Shown: positions 63,075 through 64,000 of the stretch, piece after piece | Numbering within the stretch: position 1 is the first letter of the stretch | Layout of the letters: each line of letters opens with the position of its first letter | Notes under the pieces: generated by a model | The model's input: the letters and a program-made list of their open reading frames with translations, nothing else | What the model was told of the DNA's origin: nothing | Databases searched by the model: none | Assembly (NCBI RefSeq): GCF_902150045.1 | Contig: NZ_CABFVU010000003.1 | Span: forward strand, 868,001-932,000 | Origin: Chitinophaga polysaccharea | GTDB lineage: Bacteria > Bacteroidota > Bacteroidia > Chitinophagales > Chitinophagaceae | Direction: 5' to 3' | Length of the DNA: 64,000 bases | Program-made: the position numbers and the translations under genes

Positions 63075-64000
63075 ATGACCACACATGCTGATGACCCTCA
63101 CAGCGGAAAAAACCGGGCAGCTACCCCGGTTGCAAACCGTATAACCCCGGCGGCAGTACATACCGCAGGCAATGGGCCTGGGGCCATCCAGCTCCGCCCC
63201 TACGAACATCTGGTTACCGGCAACGACAAAACTACACAGCAGAAAGCCCTGCGAACACTGACTGGCAATCAACCGGTACAAAAAAAAGAAAACAAAACCG
63301 GTATGCCCGACCAGCTCAAAAATGGTATAGAAAACATATCAGGATACAGTATGGATGATGTAAGGGTTCACTACAATTCTGCTGAGCCTGCCCAACTGCA
63401 GGCGCTTGCCTATGCAAAAGGAACAGATATCCATATCGGGCCCGGACAGGAACAGCACCTGGCGCATGAAGCATGGCATGTAGTACAACAAAAACAAGGA
63501 CGGGTACAGGCTACCACACAATTAAAACAGGGAGTTCCTGTAAACGATGATAAGGGCCTTGAACAGGAGGCCGACCTCATGGGACAGAAAGCCATGCAGC
63601 TACAAAGCGCCTCCCCGCATCATTACCATACCCCTGCTCAATTGAAAACCGGTGTAGTACAGCGTATCAGTATAGATACCAACAAACTGAATATGGTAGG
63701 CGAAGAACACAGCGAATCACAAAAACGCAGGCCAGCGGAAATCGCTTACTGTAATCACCTCTTTGGCCGCACAGGTTTGTATTGGCAGGAAGCCGCCTTC
63801 AAACCTATAGAAATGCACGAAACACGCGGCGATGAAGCCGGTCGCCGGTTGAGATTCTTCTATCATCTTTTTGCAAACAGTATCGCAAAGTGCATTCATG
63901 CCACTAATGACGGAGGCATGCCTTATCTTATGGCTGTACGTAGCCCCTGGAAAACATTAAATACGGTGAAGAGCTTATACCAGGAGGAAGTAACAACACT
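63075..64000 (+). CDS. eCIS-core (DUF4157) protein, 3' end outside window
   Basis: The frame is open from the ATG at 63075 to the window end (308 codons). After a low-complexity N-terminus comes the DUF4157/eCIS core: MPDQLKNGIENISGYSMDDV, then HLAHEAWHVVQQKQG with a zinc-protease-like motif His131-Glu132-x-x-His135, and a downstream LEQEADLMG (Glu165 as possible third ligand). The following 110 residues (NMVGEEHSESQKRRPAEIAY onward) are not recognised. DUF4157 proteins occur with extracellular contractile injection systems and as carriers of C-terminal toxin or enzyme domains; what this one carries lies outside the window. It has no signal peptide, as expected for an injected effector. Confidence 0.75.
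   Translation, partial: MTTHADDPHSGKNRAATPVANRITPAAVHTAGNGPGAIQLRPYEHLVTGNDKTTQQKALRTLTGNQPVQKKENKTGMPDQLKNGIENISGYSMDDVRVHYNSAEPAQLQALAYAKGTDIHIGPGQEQHLAHEAWHVVQQKQGRVQATTQLKQGVPVNDDKGLEQEADLMGQKAMQLQSASPHHYHTPAQLKTGVVQRISIDTNKLNMVGEEHSESQKRRPAEIAYCNHLFGRTGLYWQEAAFKPIEMHETRGDEAGRRLRFFYHLFANSIAKCIHATNDGGMPYLMAVRSPWKTLNTVKSLYQEEVTT

Overview
The window reads as a chromosomal piece of a Bacteroidota bacterium of the family Chitinophagaceae (Chitinophaga-like; inferred from protein families, not from a marker gene). Signs are two SusC-type TonB receptors with STN domains, one complete ECF sigma / FecR / SusC / SusD set, two proteins with type IX secretion (T9SS) C-terminal signals, AsmA, AraC, HxlR and SRPBCC families typical of the phylum, and promoters of the Bacteroidota form TAnnTTTG. 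No rRNA, tRNA, insertion sequence or CRISPR array was recognised.

Layout. 1-7 kb: tail of an ankyrin/SHOCT gene, a large AsmA-like envelope protein, a vestige of an FtsX-type permease, a TlpA-type redoxin, a DinB-fold protein and a DctA-like dicarboxylate symporter. 7.3-13 kb: an alpha/beta hydrolase, a condensation-fold acyltransferase and a zinc-ribbon membrane protein (a likely functional trio), then a GH105 hydrolase, a Nudix hydrolase and a class A beta-lactamase-like protein. 13.2-17.9 kb: a SusC receptor whose partner is not SusD but a frameshifted lipoprotein. 17.9-23 kb: small modules (DoxX, ArsR+SRPBCC with a strong operator, DinB+SRPBCC, SDR/HxlR divergent pair with a carrier-protein-like gene). 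23-29.4 kb: a complete RND tripartite efflux operon. 29.4-34.3 kb: membrane protein, AraC+SDR pair, secreted beta-helix protein, small proteins. 34.5-41.3 kb: sigma/anti-sigma/SusC/SusD. 41.3-42.3 kb: about 0.9 kb almost without genes but rich in hairpins, including a near-perfect 91-bp inverted repeat. 42.3-52 kb: katG, a GxGYxYP T9SS protein and a roughly 1630-residue PKD-repeat T9SS protein. 52-56.2 kb: a lipoprotein, a sensor kinase and response regulator that both look damaged, and small membrane proteins. 56.4-64 kb: AraC, NmrA-like and lipoprotein genes, an HxlR regulator divergent from a decayed DUF6194 gene, a full-length FtsX-type permease, and the start of an eCIS-core (DUF4157) protein that runs off the window.

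The most interesting signals are: (i) the 52-56 kb locus, where two promoters share a GCTGATTTCAGG box at exactly the same 25-bp distance from the -7 element while the neighbouring kinase carries a 14-bp tandem duplication that breaks the frame and the response regulator lacks its DNA-binding domain; (ii) the SusC receptor with a non-SusD partner broken at an A6 run; (iii) the acyltransferase / zinc-ribbon / hydrolase trio; (iv) the DUF4157 protein with an HEAWH motif at the right edge; (v) the ArsR double operator that encloses its own promoter. Several frame lesions sit in otherwise well-preserved genes and could be real decay, reversible switching or assembly errors; only read data can tell.
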